From assembly GCA_963808315.1 (NCBI GenBank), contig CAWEFK010000030.1:33112-97111 (forward strand): a stretch of DNA of 64,000 nt, given 5' to 3'. Source of the DNA: Palsa-504 sp963808315 (GTDB lineage Bacteria > Actinomycetota > Actinomycetes > Streptosporangiales > Streptosporangiaceae). Positions 16,908-26,514 of the stretch are shown piece after piece (position 1 is the stretch's first letter; every line of letters begins with the position of its first letter). The position numbers were made by a program, and so were the translations under genes. The notes below the pieces were generated by a model, which saw only the letters and a list, made by a program, of their open reading frames with translations, was not told the DNA's origin and ran no database searches.

Positions 16908-17470
16908 CCTCGATATCCTCAATGCTCTCCGGCAGGAAGGGCGCGAGATCCGGAAGGTCCTCCAGGCTCGCCAGCCCCAAGCGTTCCAGGAAGTACCTGG
17001 TGGTCCGGTACAAGATGGCACCGGTCTCCGCGTCCGTGCCCGCTTCCTCGGTGAGGCCGCGCAGTACCAGCGTACGCATAACTCCGTCACAGTTGACCCC
17101 GCGCACGGCCGACACGCGGGCTCGGCTCACCGGCTGGCGGTAGGCGACCACGGCCAGGGTCTCCAGCGCCGCCTGGGTCAGCCGGACCTCCTGCCCGTCA
17201 CTGACGAAACGCTCGACCAGCGGGGCGCAATCCTCGCGCGTGTAGTAGCGCCAGCCGCCGGCGATCTCGCGCAGTTCGAAGCCGCGGCCCTCGGCGGCGT
17301 AGGCCGCGGCCAGGTCGCGCAGCTCGGCCGACACCTCGTTCCGCGGGCGCTCGAGGACCTGGGCGAGCATGACGGCCGGCACCGGTTCGTCGGCTACCAG
17401 CAGGATCGCTTCCAGGCTGGCTCTCAGACCCGGGCCCGGCGGGGTCCTCGGGCTGGGATTCGATGCTCAT
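16888..17470 (-). CDS. scpB: Segregation and condensation protein B, frameshifted near the start
   Basis: ScpB is the winged-helix subunit that binds ScpA in the SMC condensin complex. The main frame gives PAVMLAQVLERPRNEVSAELRDLAAAY...GGWRYYTREDCAPLVERFV...ALETLAVVAYRQPVSRARVSAVRGVN...LVLRGLTEEAG, a full ScpB. The first 20 codons, from the ATG at 17470 that overlaps the scpA stop, are in another frame. A one-base change near 17428 joins them as ...GPG-LRASLEAILLVADEPVPAVML, exactly the expected N-terminus. An indel beside a G/C run in this sequence is the simplest reading. Confidence 0.9.
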
Positions 17471-18310
17471 GGTTTTTTGTCGCTTCCGGTCAGCTCACTG
17501 ACGTTATCAACGCCGGGCGGCTGGCCGTTCCACGTCACGTACAGCTCGCCAAGCGGGGCCACCTGCTCGAAGGAGACGGCATCTTCCCGGTACAGCTCGA
17601 GCAGCGCGAGGAACGACGCCACCACCTCATAGCTGCCCGCCGCGCGGGCGGTCAGCTGCCGGAAGCTGGCCCGGCCGACCTCGGCCAGCAGGGTCGCGAT
17701 GAGGTGGGCCTGGTCCCTGATGCTGATCACGGGCGAATGAATGTGCTCGGTCGATACCGTCGGCGGCACCTTGGGCGCGAGCGCGAGCGCCGCCAGCCGG
17801 GCGAACTCCGCCGGGGCCCAGGCCGAGCAGGACCTCGGGCAGCAGCTGGGCGAAGCGCGGCTCGAGCGGAACCCGCCGCGGGAAGCGGCGGGCCGAGGCG
17901 GTCATCCGGGCCGCGAAGGCGGCCGCCACCTCCTTGTACGCGCGGTACTGCAGCAGCCGGGCGAAGAGCAGGTCCCTGGCTTCGAGCAGAGCGAGGTCCT
18001 CCTCGTCCTCTACCTCACCGGAGGGCAGCAGCCGGGCGGCCTTGAGGTCGAGCAGCGTGGCCGCGACCACCAGGAAATAGCTGACCTGATCCAGGTCCCA
18101 GCCGTCGGCACGGTGCGAGATGTAGGCGATGAACTCGTCGGTGACCTGGGAAAGAGCCACTTCTGTGATGTCCAGCTTGTGCTTGGAGATAAGCGCGAGC
18201 AGCAGGTCGAACGGGCCCTCGAACACGTCCAGATGCACCTCGAAGGCGCCAGTGGAGGCCACGCCTTCCGGGTCGCCCGCCAGATCTGGGTCATGCGCGC
18301 TCACGATCAT
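17467..18310 (-). CDS. scpA: Segregation and condensation protein A, frameshifted
   Basis: The kleisin subunit of the SMC-ScpAB complex, which compacts and segregates the chromosome. Frame one gives the N-terminal part: FEVHLDVFEGPFDLLLALISKHKLDITEVALSQVTDEFI...SYFLVVAATLLDLKAARLLP. One extra C in a C-run near 17813 interrupts it. The next frame continues AEFARLAALALAPK-VPPTVSTEHIHSP...FRQLTARAAGSYEVVASFLALLELYREDAVSFEQ...VTWNG, the C-terminal winged helix that contacts SMC. Combined length, about 280, is normal. The stop overlaps the scpB start (ATGA). Confidence 0.9.
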
Positions 18311-18677
18311 GACGGTATCGCTGGCCAGCTAGGGACGGGCCAGGTGGCCGGGAAGCTGCACGGTCCGCCGCGGCGATGCGGCGGGCCAGCAGGCTGTCCT
18401 GGCCTTGCGCATCGAGGTCGGCGAGCAGGACGGCAATCGCTTCGCGGACGATCCGGCCCCGGTCGGCGGCGGCGCCATAGCGCAGCAACGCGAGCCGGGC
18501 ACGTTCCAGGTCAAGTAGTTCCTCGGCGGACAGGTAGACGGTGATCTTCTGGGTGTGCTTCTCCCGGCCGCTAGCCAGGCGCCGGTCGCCCCCGTCTGGG
18601 CCGACACTGGCGGGTCGCAAGAGCTCGGCAACCCCAGGAAGACTTACCCTCCGTGATCGTCCCCTGCCTGCCGCCAC
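18291..18677 (-). CDS. Conserved small protein between parA and scpA, ribbon-helix-helix-like
   Basis: A 128-residue protein in the usual place between the ParA ATPase and ScpA genes. The central part, KHTQKITVYLSAEELLDLERARLALLRYG (about 40-68), reads like a strand followed by two helices, as in ribbon-helix-helix DNA-binding proteins, and is followed by GRIVREAIAVLLADLD. The N-terminal 38 residues are Arg/Gly-rich. It overlaps the parA stop by 34 bases at its 5' end and the scpA start at its 3' end. A role with ParA in DNA partition is plausible from position only. Confidence 0.7.
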   Translation of the reverse strand: MAAGRGRSRRVSLPGVAELLRPASVGPDGGDRRLASGREKHTQKITVYLSAEELLDLERARLALLRYGAAADRGRIVREAIAVLLADLDAQGQDSLLARRIAAADRAASRPPGPSLAGQRYRHDRERA

Positions 18678-19537
18678 CGCTCCAGTACCTCCTTGGCCAG
18701 CTCCCGGTAGGCATTCGCCCCCATTGAACTGGAATCAAAGCTGGTAATAGGCTCTCCGGCCACCGTAGCGTCCGGGAACCTCACCGTGCGATTGATTACG
18801 GTATGAAAAACCTTGTCGCCGAAGCCATTGACCATGCTGGCCAGGACCTCGCGGGTATGCAGCGTCCGGGAGTCGTACATGGTGGCCAGCAGGCCGTCGA
18901 TCGTGAGCTTGGTGTTCAGACGACGCGAGACCTTGTCGATGGTCTCCATCAGCAGGGCCACGCCGCGCATCGCGAAGTACTCGCACTCCATCGGGATGAG
19001 CACGCTATCCGCGCAGGCCAGCGCGTTGACCGTCAGCAGGCCGAGAGAGGGCTGGCAGTCGATCATGATCATGTCGTAGTCCGGCAGCACCGGCTGGAGC
19101 ACCCCGCCGAGCACGTACTCGCGACCGACCTCGCTCACCAGCTGGACCTCGGCCCCGGACAGGTCGATGTTGCTCGGCAGCAGGTCCATGCCGTCGACAC
19201 CGGTCTTGTGCATCACGTCCTGGGTGGTGACGCCGCGCTCCATGAGCAGGTTGTAGACCGTGTAGTCGATGTCGTGCGGCTGGATGCCGAGGCCGACCGA
19301 CAGGGCACCCTGCGGGTCGAAGTCCACGAGCAGGACACGCCGGCCCTGCTCGGCCAGGGCCGCGCCCAGGTTGATCGTGGTCGTGGTCTTGCCCACGCCG
19401 CCCTTTTGGTTGCAGACCGCCACGATGCGCGCGGGGCCGTGAGCCGTGAGCGGCTCGGGATCCGGGAAGGCGTACAACGGCCGCCCGGTCGGACCAAGCT
19501 CTCCTGCCTGGTGCTCTGTCGTGCGGGATGCTGTCAC
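18644..19537 (-). CDS. ParA-family chromosome-partitioning ATPase
   Basis: A 297-residue Walker-type ATPase. The deviant Walker A is CNQKGGVGKTTTTINLG (about 42-58); Walker A' VDFDPQGALSVGLG and Walker B YDMIMIDCQPSLGLLTVNAL follow. Residues 1-35 form a Pro-rich leader. It lies directly upstream of the ribbon-helix-helix-like gene, scpA and scpB, so it is the SMC-linked ParA and not the origin-proximal copy near parB. Role: ATP-driven positioning of DNA or condensin, inferred from family and context. Confidence 0.92.
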   Translation of the reverse strand: MTASRTTEHQAGELGPTGRPLYAFPDPEPLTAHGPARIVAVCNQKGGVGKTTTTINLGAALAEQGRRVLLVDFDPQGALSVGLGIQPHDIDYTVYNLLMERGVTTQDVMHKTGVDGMDLLPSNIDLSGAEVQLVSEVGREYVLGGVLQPVLPDYDMIMIDCQPSLGLLTVNALACADSVLIPMECEYFAMRGVALLMETIDKVSRRLNTKLTIDGLLATMYDSRTLHTREVLASMVNGFGDKVFHTVINRTVRFPDATVAGEPITSFDSSSMGANAYRELAKEVLERWRQAGDDHGG

Positions 19538-19678
19538 CAGTGCTGAACCTCCGCGCTAAGGCCGCGACGATGCCCACGGAACCTGGCTTGGACTCTATGG
19601 CCTGCGCCGGACGCCGGCAAGCAGGCTCGCCGTATGCACCCTGATATCCACGCGGGCGGATCGCTCCTGCGGCCGCCG

Positions 19679-20790
19679 CTAGCGCCAGTGGGCGGCGAGG
19701 GTGAAGCGCGGGTCCGGAGCGCTGCCCGCCACAGGCCAGATCGGCGGCGATCTCGCCCACCAGCGGCGCGAACTTGGCGCCGTGGCCAGAGCAGGGCGAG
19801 CAGATCACGAACGGTCCCTGCCGGTCCAGGATGAAATCCTCGCTGGCGGTCGAGGTGTACAGGCAGGTCACCTCGCTGACCGGCGCGGGGTTCAGGCCGG
19901 GCAGCCGGTGGCCTGATGAACGCGCGGATCCGGTCCCTGGCGGCCGGGCTGACGATCCCGTCGCGGCCGTCGGCGGTGGTGACGGTCCCGTGCCCGTGCT
20001 CCCCGAGCTTGACCGTGCCCGGCACCTCGCCGTCCCGTCCGGCCGGCAGGCCGTACCTGATGATCTCATCGTGGTAGATAAAGGCCGGCCACGGACCCGG
20101 CTGGCCGCGGGCGCGACGTGGAACGCGTCCTGCTGGGTCACCACTAGGGGCGGTAGCCGGACCTGCGCGCCGAGCAGCGGCTCCAGCCAGGCGCCGGCGG
20201 CTACGATCACGGTCGGCGACCGCCACGTCCGTTCGGCGGTATAAATGGTTGCGCCCGCCTCGCGTGCCTCCACCCGCAGGACCGGGGTGCGATGATGGAA
20301 CTGCGCGCCCGCCGCGGCGGCGACCGCCCGCATCGCCGTTATCGCGCGCTCCGGGTCGAGCACCCCGGCGTCGGGATGGAACATGACCGGCTCGGGCCCG
20401 AACGACATGCCCGGCCAGCGCTCGGCGGCGGCCGCCGCCGGGCATCAGCTCCGCGGGCACTCCGAACGCGGTCAGGATGTCGCACATCTTCTCCTGCTCA
20501 CGGGCCGGGCCGAAGTCGATGGCGCCGGTGGTCAGGATCAGCTCCTCGCCCGCTGCGTCGGCGAGCTCCCGCCATCCCCGCCGGGCCTCGCCGGTCAGCC
20601 GCACGTAGAGCGGGTCGGGATACGCGCGCCGGAAGATCCTGGCGCTGCCGTGCGAGCTGCCCAGTCGGTGGCCTGGCGGGAAGGCCTCCAGGACCACCAC
20701 CGAACGGCCCCGGCGGGCCAGCGCCCACGCGGCCGCCGATCCGGCCAGCCCGGCCCCGATGACGACCACATCTGACCGTTCGGTGCTCAT
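19679..20790 (-). pseudogene. Sarcosine oxidase / N-methyltryptophan oxidase-like flavoprotein, multiply frameshifted
   Basis: The first frame reads VVVIGAGLAGSAAAWALARRG (FAD-binding GxGxxG) then LEAFPPGHRLGSSHGSARIFRRAYPDPLYV, the signature of monomeric sarcosine oxidases. The second frame continues PGMSFGPEPVMFHPDAGVLDPERAI...VIVAAGAWLEPLLGA. The first frame returns for AFIYHDEIIRYGLPAG..VKLGEHGHG, and the second for SEDFILDRQGPFVICSPCSGHGAKFAPLVGEIAADL, which carries the flavin-attachment Cys region. A last shift gives the expected end DPRFTLAAHWR at 19679. Four breaks in 1.1 kb: a decayed gene or poor local sequence. Confidence 0.75.
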
Positions 20791-20936
20791 CCGCCTACGG
20801 TAACCCGTCGGCGCGGGGCGGGTTGGCGGCGCTGGGGCGGCTGGGGGACGCTGGGCGGCGACCTGGTAGTAATATGTCTACGCTTATTATTTTTTCATAA
20901 GCTCGTTATGGGCAGGGCTGTTATTCTTCCGGCACG

Positions 20937-21374
20937 ATGAGCGCGTTCCCCGACGACCGACGCGACCTGGCGGCAATGCTCGCGCCGCTGACCAGGGTGC
21001 TGATCGCGCGCGAGGAACCGGTGCTGCACGAGCACGGTATCTCGATGTGGGGCTATATCGTGCTGACCGCCTTGGTCGAGCAGCCGGTACGGACCCAGGC
21101 GGCGCTGGCCCAGGCGATCAACGCGGACAAGAGCCGGATCATCGGTGTCCTGGACGACCTGCAGCAGCGCGGGCTGATCCAGCGCCAGCTGGATACCGCC
21201 GACCGGCGCGTCCACCTGCTCTCGCTCACCCCGGCGGGAGACCGGCTGCGGCGATCGGTGGAGTCGGCGATTCGTGAGCGGGAAGACGAAGTGCTCGCGA
21301 CGCTGCCCGCCGCCGACCGCGTGGTATTCCTGCGATCGCTGAAGGCGCTGTACGTGCGGCACCGGATGCCATGA
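20937..21374 (+). CDS. MarR-family transcriptional regulator
   Basis: A 145-residue winged-helix repressor. The wHTH lies at about 50-105: PVRTQAALAQAINADKSRIIGVLDDLQQRGLIQRQLDTADRRVHLLSLTPAG, including the conserved wing DxRxxxLxLT. The flanking helices form the dimer interface. An AT-rich tract with likely promoter elements lies just upstream (20870-20930). Members sense small aromatics and usually control neighbouring oxidoreductase genes; the divergent flavoprotein and the LLM fragment downstream are candidates. The stop overlaps the next ATG. Confidence 0.9.
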   Translation: MSAFPDDRRDLAAMLAPLTRVLIAREEPVLHEHGISMWGYIVLTALVEQPVRTQAALAQAINADKSRIIGVLDDLQQRGLIQRQLDTADRRVHLLSLTPAGDRLRRSVESAIREREDEVLATLPAADRVVFLRSLKALYVRHRMP

Positions 21375-21913
21375 GAGGCGGCCTGGGCATCCCGTTCCCG
21401 CCGGTGGCCGAGCGGTTCGAGCGGCTCGAGGAGACCCTGCAGATCTGCCTGCAGATGTGGCGCGGCGACGAGAGCCCATACCACGGCAAGCATTATTCAC
21501 TCGACCGGCTGCTGAACTCGCCGCAGTCCCTGACCAGGCCGCATCCCCCGATCATGATCGGCGGCGGCGGGGAGAAGAAGACCCTCCGCTTCGTGGCCAA
21601 ATACGCCGACGCGTGCAACCTTTTCCCCGGGCCGGACCTGGCCCGCAAGCTGGACGTGCTGCGCGCGCACTGCGATGCGGAAGACCGCGACTACGACGAG
21701 ATCACCAAGACCTGCTACTTCCTCTTCGACGTCGGCGCGAAGGGCGAGAAGGCAGCCGAGGTCGTCGACCAGCTCGGCCAGCTGGCCGAGCTCGGCTTCG
21801 ACGTCGCCATCGGCGGGGTGGCGGGCGTCTGGCAGGTCACCCCGCTCGAGGTGATCGCCGCCGAGGTGATCCCGGCCACGCCGTCTCTGGCTGCCCTGTC
21901 CTTCCGCTGTTAG
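21371..21913 (+). pseudogene. LLM-class F420/FMN oxidoreductase, N-terminal half missing
   Basis: The frame opens in the middle of a luciferase-like fold: GLGIPFPPVAERFERLEETLQICLQMW, then HYSLDRLLNSPQSLTRPHPPIMIGGGGEKKTLRFVAKYADACNLFPGP and a late DVAIGGVAGVWQVTPLEVIAAEVIPA. This is the C-terminal half of an F420-dependent oxidoreductase. About 130 N-terminal residues, including the first beta-alpha units, are absent. The ATG overlaps the MarR stop. Because homology starts abruptly there, a deletion fused the fragment to the MarR gene. Unlikely to be active. Confidence 0.75.
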
Positions 21914-22574
21914 CGGGCCTCCGGCTCGCGGCCCGCTCGTCGTTGGCGTGCTGGACGGCCGCCGCGTTGCGGTCATCGCCGCGCGCGGTCAGGCCGGCGA
22001 CGACGCCTGCAACGTCGCCCACCGGGCGGTTCTGGCTCAGCTTGGCCTTGGCCTCGATCCGGGTGATCTGCAGCTCCAGGCCCACGATGGCGCGCAGCTG
22101 CCCTTCGATGAACGAGCGCGGCGCGTCGTCGACCGACCATGCGGGCGACTGGCCCGGCGAGGCCAGCCGGGCCGCTTCGTGCTTGGCGGTCAGGCGCCGG
22201 ACGACGTCCTCCACCCACGGCGGGTCGTCGTGGACAACGAGCTGACCGTAGACGTGCGCCGTGACGTAGTTCCAGGTCGGGACCACCCGGCCATGCTCGG
22301 CCTTGGTGGCGTACCAGGACGGCGAAACGTACGCGTCCGGACCGCGGACGATGGCCAGCGACTCGCCGAGCGCGGGCTTGCGCCACTGGTCGTTGTTACG
22401 GGCCACGTGCCCGTACAGGGCGCCCTGCTCGCCTGCCGCGGGCTCGTACGCGAACGGCAGCATGGTGGCCAGCAGGCCGTCCGCGGTCAGCGTGACCAGG
22501 TCGGCCGCGCCGTGCTTGGCCAGCAGCTCACGGGTGGTCGCGTCGTCGGCGGCGAAATGGGCGGGAATGTACAT
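21837..22574 (-). CDS. PaiB-like FMN-binding protein
   Basis: A PaiB/FMN-binding split-barrel protein: MYIPAHFAADDATTRELLAKHGAADLVT, LPFAYEPAAGEQGALYGHVARNN, GPDAYVSPSWYATKAEHGRVVPTWNYVTAHVYG and DVVRRLTAKHEA. Bacillus PaiB is described as a negative regulator of sporulation and protease genes; most homologues probably bind flavin or heme. GGAGG precedes the ATG by 6 bases. The family core ends at about residue 212; the remaining 30 residues overlap the LLM fragment antisense and are probably read-through. Confidence 0.85.
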   Translation of the reverse strand: MYIPAHFAADDATTRELLAKHGAADLVTLTADGLLATMLPFAYEPAAGEQGALYGHVARNNDQWRKPALGESLAIVRGPDAYVSPSWYATKAEHGRVVPTWNYVTAHVYGQLVVHDDPPWVEDVVRRLTAKHEAARLASPGQSPAWSVDDAPRSFIEGQLRAIVGLELQITRIEAKAKLSQNRPVGDVAGVVAGLTARGDDRNAAAVQHANDERAASRRPANSGRTGQPETAWPGSPRRRSPRAG

Positions 22575-22587
22575 GGTGCCTCCGGTC

Positions 22588-23943
22588 CTAGGCTAACGCC
22601 CGGAAGCCACCGGGTCAGGCTGCCCCAGACGGCGTCGTAGTCGTCCTGGCGGTGCCCCGCCTCCATCGCCTGCCTGGTGGGGATGATCATCCAGCGGCTC
22701 TCGAACATGAACGCCAGCGTGCCGTCGATCTTCTGCGCCGCCAGCTCGGCGGTGCTGGCCCTGGCGAACGTCTCCGCGTCCGGCCCGTGCGAGGTGAAGG
22801 TGTTGTGCAGGCTGGCCCCGCCGGGCAGGAAACCCTCCGCCTTGGCGTCGTAGACGCCGTGGACCAGGCCCATGAACTCGGACATGACGTTGCGGTGGTA
22901 CCAGGGCGGCCGGAAGGTGTCCTCGCCCACCAGCCAGCGCGGCGGGAAGATGACGAAGTCCACGTTGGCCAGGCCGGCAAGCTCGCTCGGCGAGGTGAGC
23001 ACGGTAAAGATGGACGGGTCCGGGTGGTCGAAGCTGATCGTGCCGATCGTCATGAAGCGGGCGGTGTCGTACTTGTACGGCACGTAGTTCCCGTGCCAGC
23101 CGACCACGTCAAGCGGTGAATGGTCGTAGTCGGCGGCCCACAGGTTCCCGCCGAACTTCTGCACCACCTGCACGGCCGTCGGCCCGTCCTGGTAGGCCGC
23201 CGACGGGGCCAGGAAATCGCGCTCGTTGGCCAGCCCGTTAGCGCCGATCGGACCGCGTTCTGGCAGCGTGAAGGCGGCGCCGAAATTTTCGCACAGGTAG
23301 CCGCGGACCGGCCCGGACGCAAGCTCGACCGCGAACCTGAGGCCACGCGGGACCACCGCGATCTCGCCGGGCGACACCTCCAGCGGGCCGAGCTCGGTGC
23401 GTAGCAGGACCGTGCCCTGCTCGGGCACGAACAGCAGTTCACCGTCGGCGTCGACGAAATACCTGTCGGTCATGGAGCGGTTCGCGGCGTACAGGTGCGC
23501 GGCCATGCCGTTGCGCGTCTTGATGTCGCCGTTTCCCGCCACCGTGTACAGGCCGTCGATGAAGTCGGTGCCCGCGGCCGGCATGGGCAGAGGGTCCCAG
23601 CGAAGCCGGTTCGGGTCGGGCTCGATCTCATCGAAAGGGGTACCGCGGAGCCTGTCGTTGCCGATGCGCGAGAACTTCGGGTGCGCGGCCGACGGCATGA
23701 TCCGGTACACCCAGGTCCGGCGGTTGACCGCCCGCGGCTGGGTGAACGCGGTCCCGCTGAGCTGCTCGGCGAACAAGCCGAGCGGCGCGCGCTGCGGTGA
23801 GTTGCGCCCCGCCGGCAGGGCCCCGGGCACGGCCTCGCTGGCGAACTCATTGCCGAACCCAGCCTGGTAGGCGTACTGGCCCGCCGCGTTCTCGCCCGCC
23901 CCGTTCTCGCTGGCCGCGGTGCAGAGACGGCTACATCCGTCAT
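22588..23943 (-). CDS. hmgA: Homogentisate 1,2-dioxygenase, frameshifted near both ends
   Basis: Opens the ring of homogentisate to maleylacetoacetate in tyrosine and phenylalanine degradation, with Fe(II). The main frame carries PGALPAGRNSPQRAPLGLFAEQLSGTAFT, the cupin core VVPRGLRFAVEL and NFGAAFTLPERGPIGANGLAN, and the metal-region FIFPPRWLV-like block, then PWYHRNVMSEFMGLVHG. GAGGAGG precedes ATG 23943; its frame (MTDVAV...) needs one base near 23920 to join YAYQAGFGNEFASEAVPGALP. At the 3' end the open frame runs on to 22487, into the PaiB gene, but a one-base shift gives a stop at 22588. Two indels in an otherwise intact gene. Confidence 0.88.
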
Positions 23944-24060
23944 CGCTACCTCCTCGCTCCGGTTCACACCCTTATACAACCACCGACCCCGGCAAGGCCG
24001 TGCCCGCGCGCGGCGGAAGTGGGATGCTGAGATGGACTGGGAAAAGGGACGGAATTAGCG

Positions 24061-24804
24061 GTGGCGGATAGGTGGCTGACGTTCGACTGCTACGGAACGG
24101 TGGCGGACTGGAACTCATGTATGGGCGGGGCTCTGGAGGCAATCCGGGAAGTTTCGGTGGCCGACGCGGGCCGGCTGCTGACCGCCTATCACCAGACGGA
24201 GCTTGAACTCGAGGCCGCCTCGCAGTGGCGCCCGTACCGGGAGGTGCTCACCGCCGGGCTGGCCCGGGCGGCCGAGCGCGAGCAGGTCGCGCTGCCGCCA
24301 GGGCGGCGAGGAAGCGCTGGTCCGGGCCTGGGGCGGTATGGCAGGTCTTCCCCGACGCCGGTGCGGCCCTGGCCGCGCTGCGGGACCGGGGCTGGCGGCT
24401 GGCGTTCCTGACCAACTGCGACGAGGACCTGTTCGCCGGTACCAGGACGCAGTTGCCTGTTCCCGTTCGATCTGTGGGTGACGGCGGAGGAGGTGCAGAG
24501 CTACAAGCCCGATCTCGCGCATTTCCGGAGGTTCGCCGAGAAGACCGGGGTCGCGAAGACGGACTGGATTCACGTGGCCAACAGCTGGGTGCACGATATG
24601 CTGCCCGCGGCCCGGATGGGACTGCGTTCGGTCTGGGTGGACCGCGACCTGACCGGGCATCCCGCCAAGCTGGCGGACCGGCGTATCACCAGCATGCGCA
24701 GGCTGCCGGAGGCGGTGGATGACGTCAGCGCCATCCCGGTCTCAGGGGCTCAGCGGGCCAGGCGAAGGCTGAGCTGTCGGTGGTGCAGGCGGCGGCGGCG
24801 GTGA
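24061..24804 (+). pseudogene. Haloacid dehalogenase-like (type II) hydrolase, frameshifted three times
   Basis: The start reads ADRWLTFDCYGTVADWN, with the nucleophile Asp in FDCYGT. Three frames must be joined: the first to about 24300, a short second with GGEEALVRAWGG, and a third with VFPDAGAALAALRDRGWRLAFLTNCDEDLFAGT (the TNCDE motif II). It then returns to the first frame for LWVTAEEVQSYKPDLAHFRRFAEKTGV...WIHVANSWVHDMLPAARMGLRSVWVDR (Lys and acidic motifs III-IV). All catalytic motifs survive across the frames. Substrate unknown. The 3' end overlaps the LCP gene frame. Confidence 0.7.
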
Positions 24805-26326
24805 TGCCGCCGTTGGCGGAGGCCAGGCCCCTGATGCCGGACGGGCTGGCGGACGGGCTGGCGCTGGCGGACGCGGTCGGGCTGGCGCTGGCGCTGGCGG
24901 CGGAGGGTGCCTGCGTACTGGGCGAGGGCGGGCTGGTGCTGGGCGAGGCCGCGGCGATGGCCGGGGACACCAGGCCGGTGAAGTCGGAGCCGAGGATGAG
25001 TTCGACGGAGCCGGGCGCGAGGCTCTTGTCGAGCAGGTCGGTGACGTGCGTGAGCTCCTTCTTGAGCGTGTTCACCTGGGCCAGGTCGGCGGCGGAGGGG
25101 TACTCGATCACCGAGTTGGTATAGGCGAAGCTCGCGGCGTCACCGGTGCCGGTGACGTCGAAACCGCGCTTGGTCAGCCCGGATGCCGCCTGGACCGCGA
25201 GGTCGGGCACGCCGGAGCCGTTGAGGATCCTCACCTTGACGTTGGCCGGGCTGGTGGTGAGCACCTGCGCGCCGCCGGACGCCGAAGACGCCGGGGTAGC
25301 GGAAACCGGCGGCAGGGTCGCATCCCGGGCGATGGCCGCGAACACCTTGCTGGCTTGCGGCTGCATGAACTGGATCCGGTTGGGGTTCTGCGTCCAGGGC
25401 TCGTTCGGCGCCGTGATGAACTGCACGTTCTGGCTGGACAGGCTGCGGAAGCTCTCGCCGATCTGGATCAGGTCCGAGACGCTCATGCCGGCGTCGGTGG
25501 TCATGGAGGCGGCCGCGTCGGTGACCACGTTCAGCAGCTTGAGCGGATTGGTCAGCAGGCCGCCGCCGAGCACGCCCTTGACGACCTGAGCGGACATGAA
25601 CTGGTCCCGCTGGATCCGCTCCAGGTCCGATCCGGTGCCGAGGTCCTCGCGGGTCCGCCAGAAGGCCAGCGCCTGGACCCCGTTGATGTGCTGCTCGCCC
25701 GAGTTGAGGTCCAGCCCGGACAGGGGATCGTTTACGTTGAACGGCACGCAGACGTTGACGCCACCCAGGTCGTTGACGACCTTGACGAAGCCGAGCATGC
25801 CGATCCCGATGAAGTGGTCGATGCGGACGCCGGTCACCTGCTCGACCGTCTTCCACAGGCAGGTCGGGCCGCCGATCTGGAGCAGCGAGTTGATCTGCAC
25901 GAAGCCATACGGGTTGGCCTGCTGGCCGGTGTAGCCGGGTCCGCGGCCGCATTGGTACTGCGGCACCATGGTGTCGCGCGGGATGCTCACCACCGTGACG
26001 TGATGCCGCCCGGGCGAGATGTGGATGAGCATGATCGTGTCGGTGTTGTCGGTCTGGTCGCTGCCGGTGTGCAGGACGTACTGCTCGTGCGGGGTCAGGC
26101 CGGCCCGGCTGTCGTCCCCGTACACCAGGATGTTCATGGAGTTCGTGCTGTACACCGGCGGGCGGTGGCCGAGAGCCTGGCCGGGCACCGTGACGCGGGT
26201 GATGCTGTCGTAAACGGCGCGGTACTTCAGGTACGCGGTCAGCGTTCCGGCGGCGACGATAACGACTGCGGCGACGGCAACCCAGCGGAGCACATGCCGC
26301 TTGCCCGTGCGCGGCGGTTCCCGCAT
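24725..26326 (-). CDS. LytR-CpsA-Psr (LCP) cell-wall ligase with LytR_C domain
   Basis: LCP proteins transfer lipid-linked glycopolymers (teichoic acids, arabinogalactan-like chains) onto peptidoglycan outside the membrane. Residues about 10-32 form one transmembrane anchor. The LCP domain follows: MNILVYGDDSRAGL, TDTIMLIHISPG, VVSIPRDTMVP (pyrophosphate-binding Arg) and FWRTREDLGTGSDLERIQRDQ. A LytR_C domain at about 370-455 begins VKVRILNGSGVPDLA. The tail is Ser/Ala/Pro low complexity. The ATG at 26326 follows GGGAGG. The last 15-20 residues overlap the HAD gene and may be past the true stop. Confidence 0.9.
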   Translation of the reverse strand: MREPPRTGKRHVLRWVAVAAVVIVAAGTLTAYLKYRAVYDSITRVTVPGQALGHRPPVYSTNSMNILVYGDDSRAGLTPHEQYVLHTGSDQTDNTDTIMLIHISPGRHHVTVVSIPRDTMVPQYQCGRGPGYTGQQANPYGFVQINSLLQIGGPTCLWKTVEQVTGVRIDHFIGIGMLGFVKVVNDLGGVNVCVPFNVNDPLSGLDLNSGEQHINGVQALAFWRTREDLGTGSDLERIQRDQFMSAQVVKGVLGGGLLTNPLKLLNVVTDAAASMTTDAGMSVSDLIQIGESFRSLSSQNVQFITAPNEPWTQNPNRIQFMQPQASKVFAAIARDATLPPVSATPASSASGGAQVLTTSPANVKVRILNGSGVPDLAVQAASGLTKRGFDVTGTGDAASFAYTNSVIEYPSAADLAQVNTLKKELTHVTDLLDKSLAPGSVELILGSDFTGLVSPAIAAASPSTSPPSPSTQAPSAASASASPTASASASPSASPSGIRGLASANGGITAAAACTTDSSAFAWPAEPLRPGWR

Positions 26327-26514
26327 GCGCGACCTCCCGCTGTGACTGGGTACCCAGTCCCCTGCCCAACGGATACTCAAAAGCCCGTAGTTCCCAAAAT
26401 GTTACCCAGCAGCCGCCGGTTTCATCCGTACCAGGGTGCCGTTACATACTCGTAAGAGGTCGAGTATGCGCAAGAGGGCCTAAACGGAAGCGAGGACGCG
26501 GGGCTGCGGCCGCC

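Noticed and set aside
16645..18045. 466-codon plus-strand open frame
   Set aside because: Antisense to rluB, scpB and scpA, with low-complexity composition and no ribosome-binding site.
24830..24960. Ser/Ala-rich alternating sequence as an independent repeat element
   Set aside because: It is the low-complexity C-terminal tail of the LCP protein, imperfect and coding.
25046..26455. 469-codon plus-strand open frame
   Set aside because: Mirror of the LCP gene, whose motifs and signal anchor are unambiguous.
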